From positions 1 to 6,271 of the forward strand of contig JAQWQN010000042.1 of the NCBI GenBank assembly GCA_029244465.1: a stretch of DNA of 6,271 nucleotides, written 5' to 3'. Under the pieces are notes generated by a model that was not told where the DNA came from, searched no databases, and was given only the letters and a program-made list of their open reading frames with translations. Position numbers and translations under genes: made by a program. The DNA is from Pseudomonadales bacterium. GTDB taxonomy: Bacteria; Pseudomonadota; Gammaproteobacteria; Pseudomonadales; Azotimanducaceae. Positions 6,084 through 6,271 of the stretch are shown piece after piece (positions within the stretch are counted from its first letter, which is position 1; each line of letters begins with the position of its first letter).

Positions 6084-6271
6084 CCGTTTTGCGAAAAACC
6101 TAGACACGTGTGCTTGGTCGTCGCTGAGGCCGGACGGCGATTGGGCCCGCCAACTCAGCGAGCTTCCACACCAAAGCTGCGTCTCAGACTACGATGAATC
6201 CAGTGTTTATCTATACCCTGGCGCTCAACCTCAGAGCTTGGCCTCTATCCTGCGTGCCAAGTCTTTGCCCC
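6079..6271 (+). CDS. Partial coding stretch, weakly DTW-domain-like (TapT/YfiP), start and end not visible
   Basis: This frame is open from 6031 to the window end without an ATG, so it is either the continuation of the preceding ORF after a frameshift or a gene using another start. From about 6079 it reads SNRFAKNL, then CAWSSLRPDGDW, then SSVYLYPG, and ends RAKSLP. By recall, E. coli TapT (YfiP, a tRNA uridine aminocarboxypropyltransferase of the DTW family) has the order SNTGRL, WSRTEP, VVFPAS at similar spacing, just before the DGTW signature. That signature would lie beyond the window edge. The resemblance is visual and weak. The opposite strand also has a short open end at 6231-6271 (GKDLARRIEAKL then stop), so a minus-strand gene ending here is the main alternative. 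Confidence 0.32.

Noticed and set aside
5855..6103. Plus-strand 82-codon frame rich in Arg, containing GCQRNPHAS
   Set aside because: The first part is antisense to the acyltransferase start. The CQRNP piece briefly suggested the Cys motif of DTW proteins, but the other required cysteines are absent.

Overview
The window looks like ordinary chromosomal DNA of a gammaproteobacterium, possibly a marine or other environmental lineage. The main grounds are an SrkA/YihE-type kinase, a ComF-type phosphoribosyltransferase and a PlsC-like acyltransferase of a subtype I know from pseudomonads and relatives. This placement is inference from family resemblance. I see no mobile element, CRISPR array, rRNA, tRNA or phage gene.

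Layout, left to right. (1) Bases 2-1438, plus: the last ~478 codons of a large acyl-CoA dehydrogenase of the DmdC/FadE-like type, cut by the window edge. (2) Bases 1449-2297, plus: a classical short-chain dehydrogenase/reductase, 10 bases after the previous stop and probably in the same transcript. (3) Bases 2298-2694: a 397-base gap with a perfect 8-bp-stem hairpin but no gene I can support. (4) Bases 2695-3414, plus: a ComF family protein. (5) Bases 3439-4407, plus: SrkA, 24 bases downstream of comF. (6) Bases 4408-4716: a 309-base convergent gap with one perfect inverted repeat and one T-tract. (7) Bases 4717-5874, minus: a 1-acyl-sn-glycerol-3-phosphate acyltransferase-like protein. (8) Bases 5875-5948: a divergent intergenic region with a tandem direct repeat. 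(9) Bases 5949-6271, plus: a 44-codon ORF followed in another frame by a longer open stretch running off the window. The latter weakly resembles a DTW-domain (TapT/YfiP-like) protein, and the pair could be one gene broken by a frameshift.

The genes do not form one pathway. The first two plausibly act on acyl-CoA or related carbonyl/alcohol substrates, and the acyltransferase belongs to phospholipid synthesis. ComF relates to DNA uptake in naturally competent bacteria, and SrkA to stress survival. I found no convincing undescribed system. The places most worth a second look are the split reading frame at the right edge, the direct repeat before it, and the two intergenic inverted repeats.
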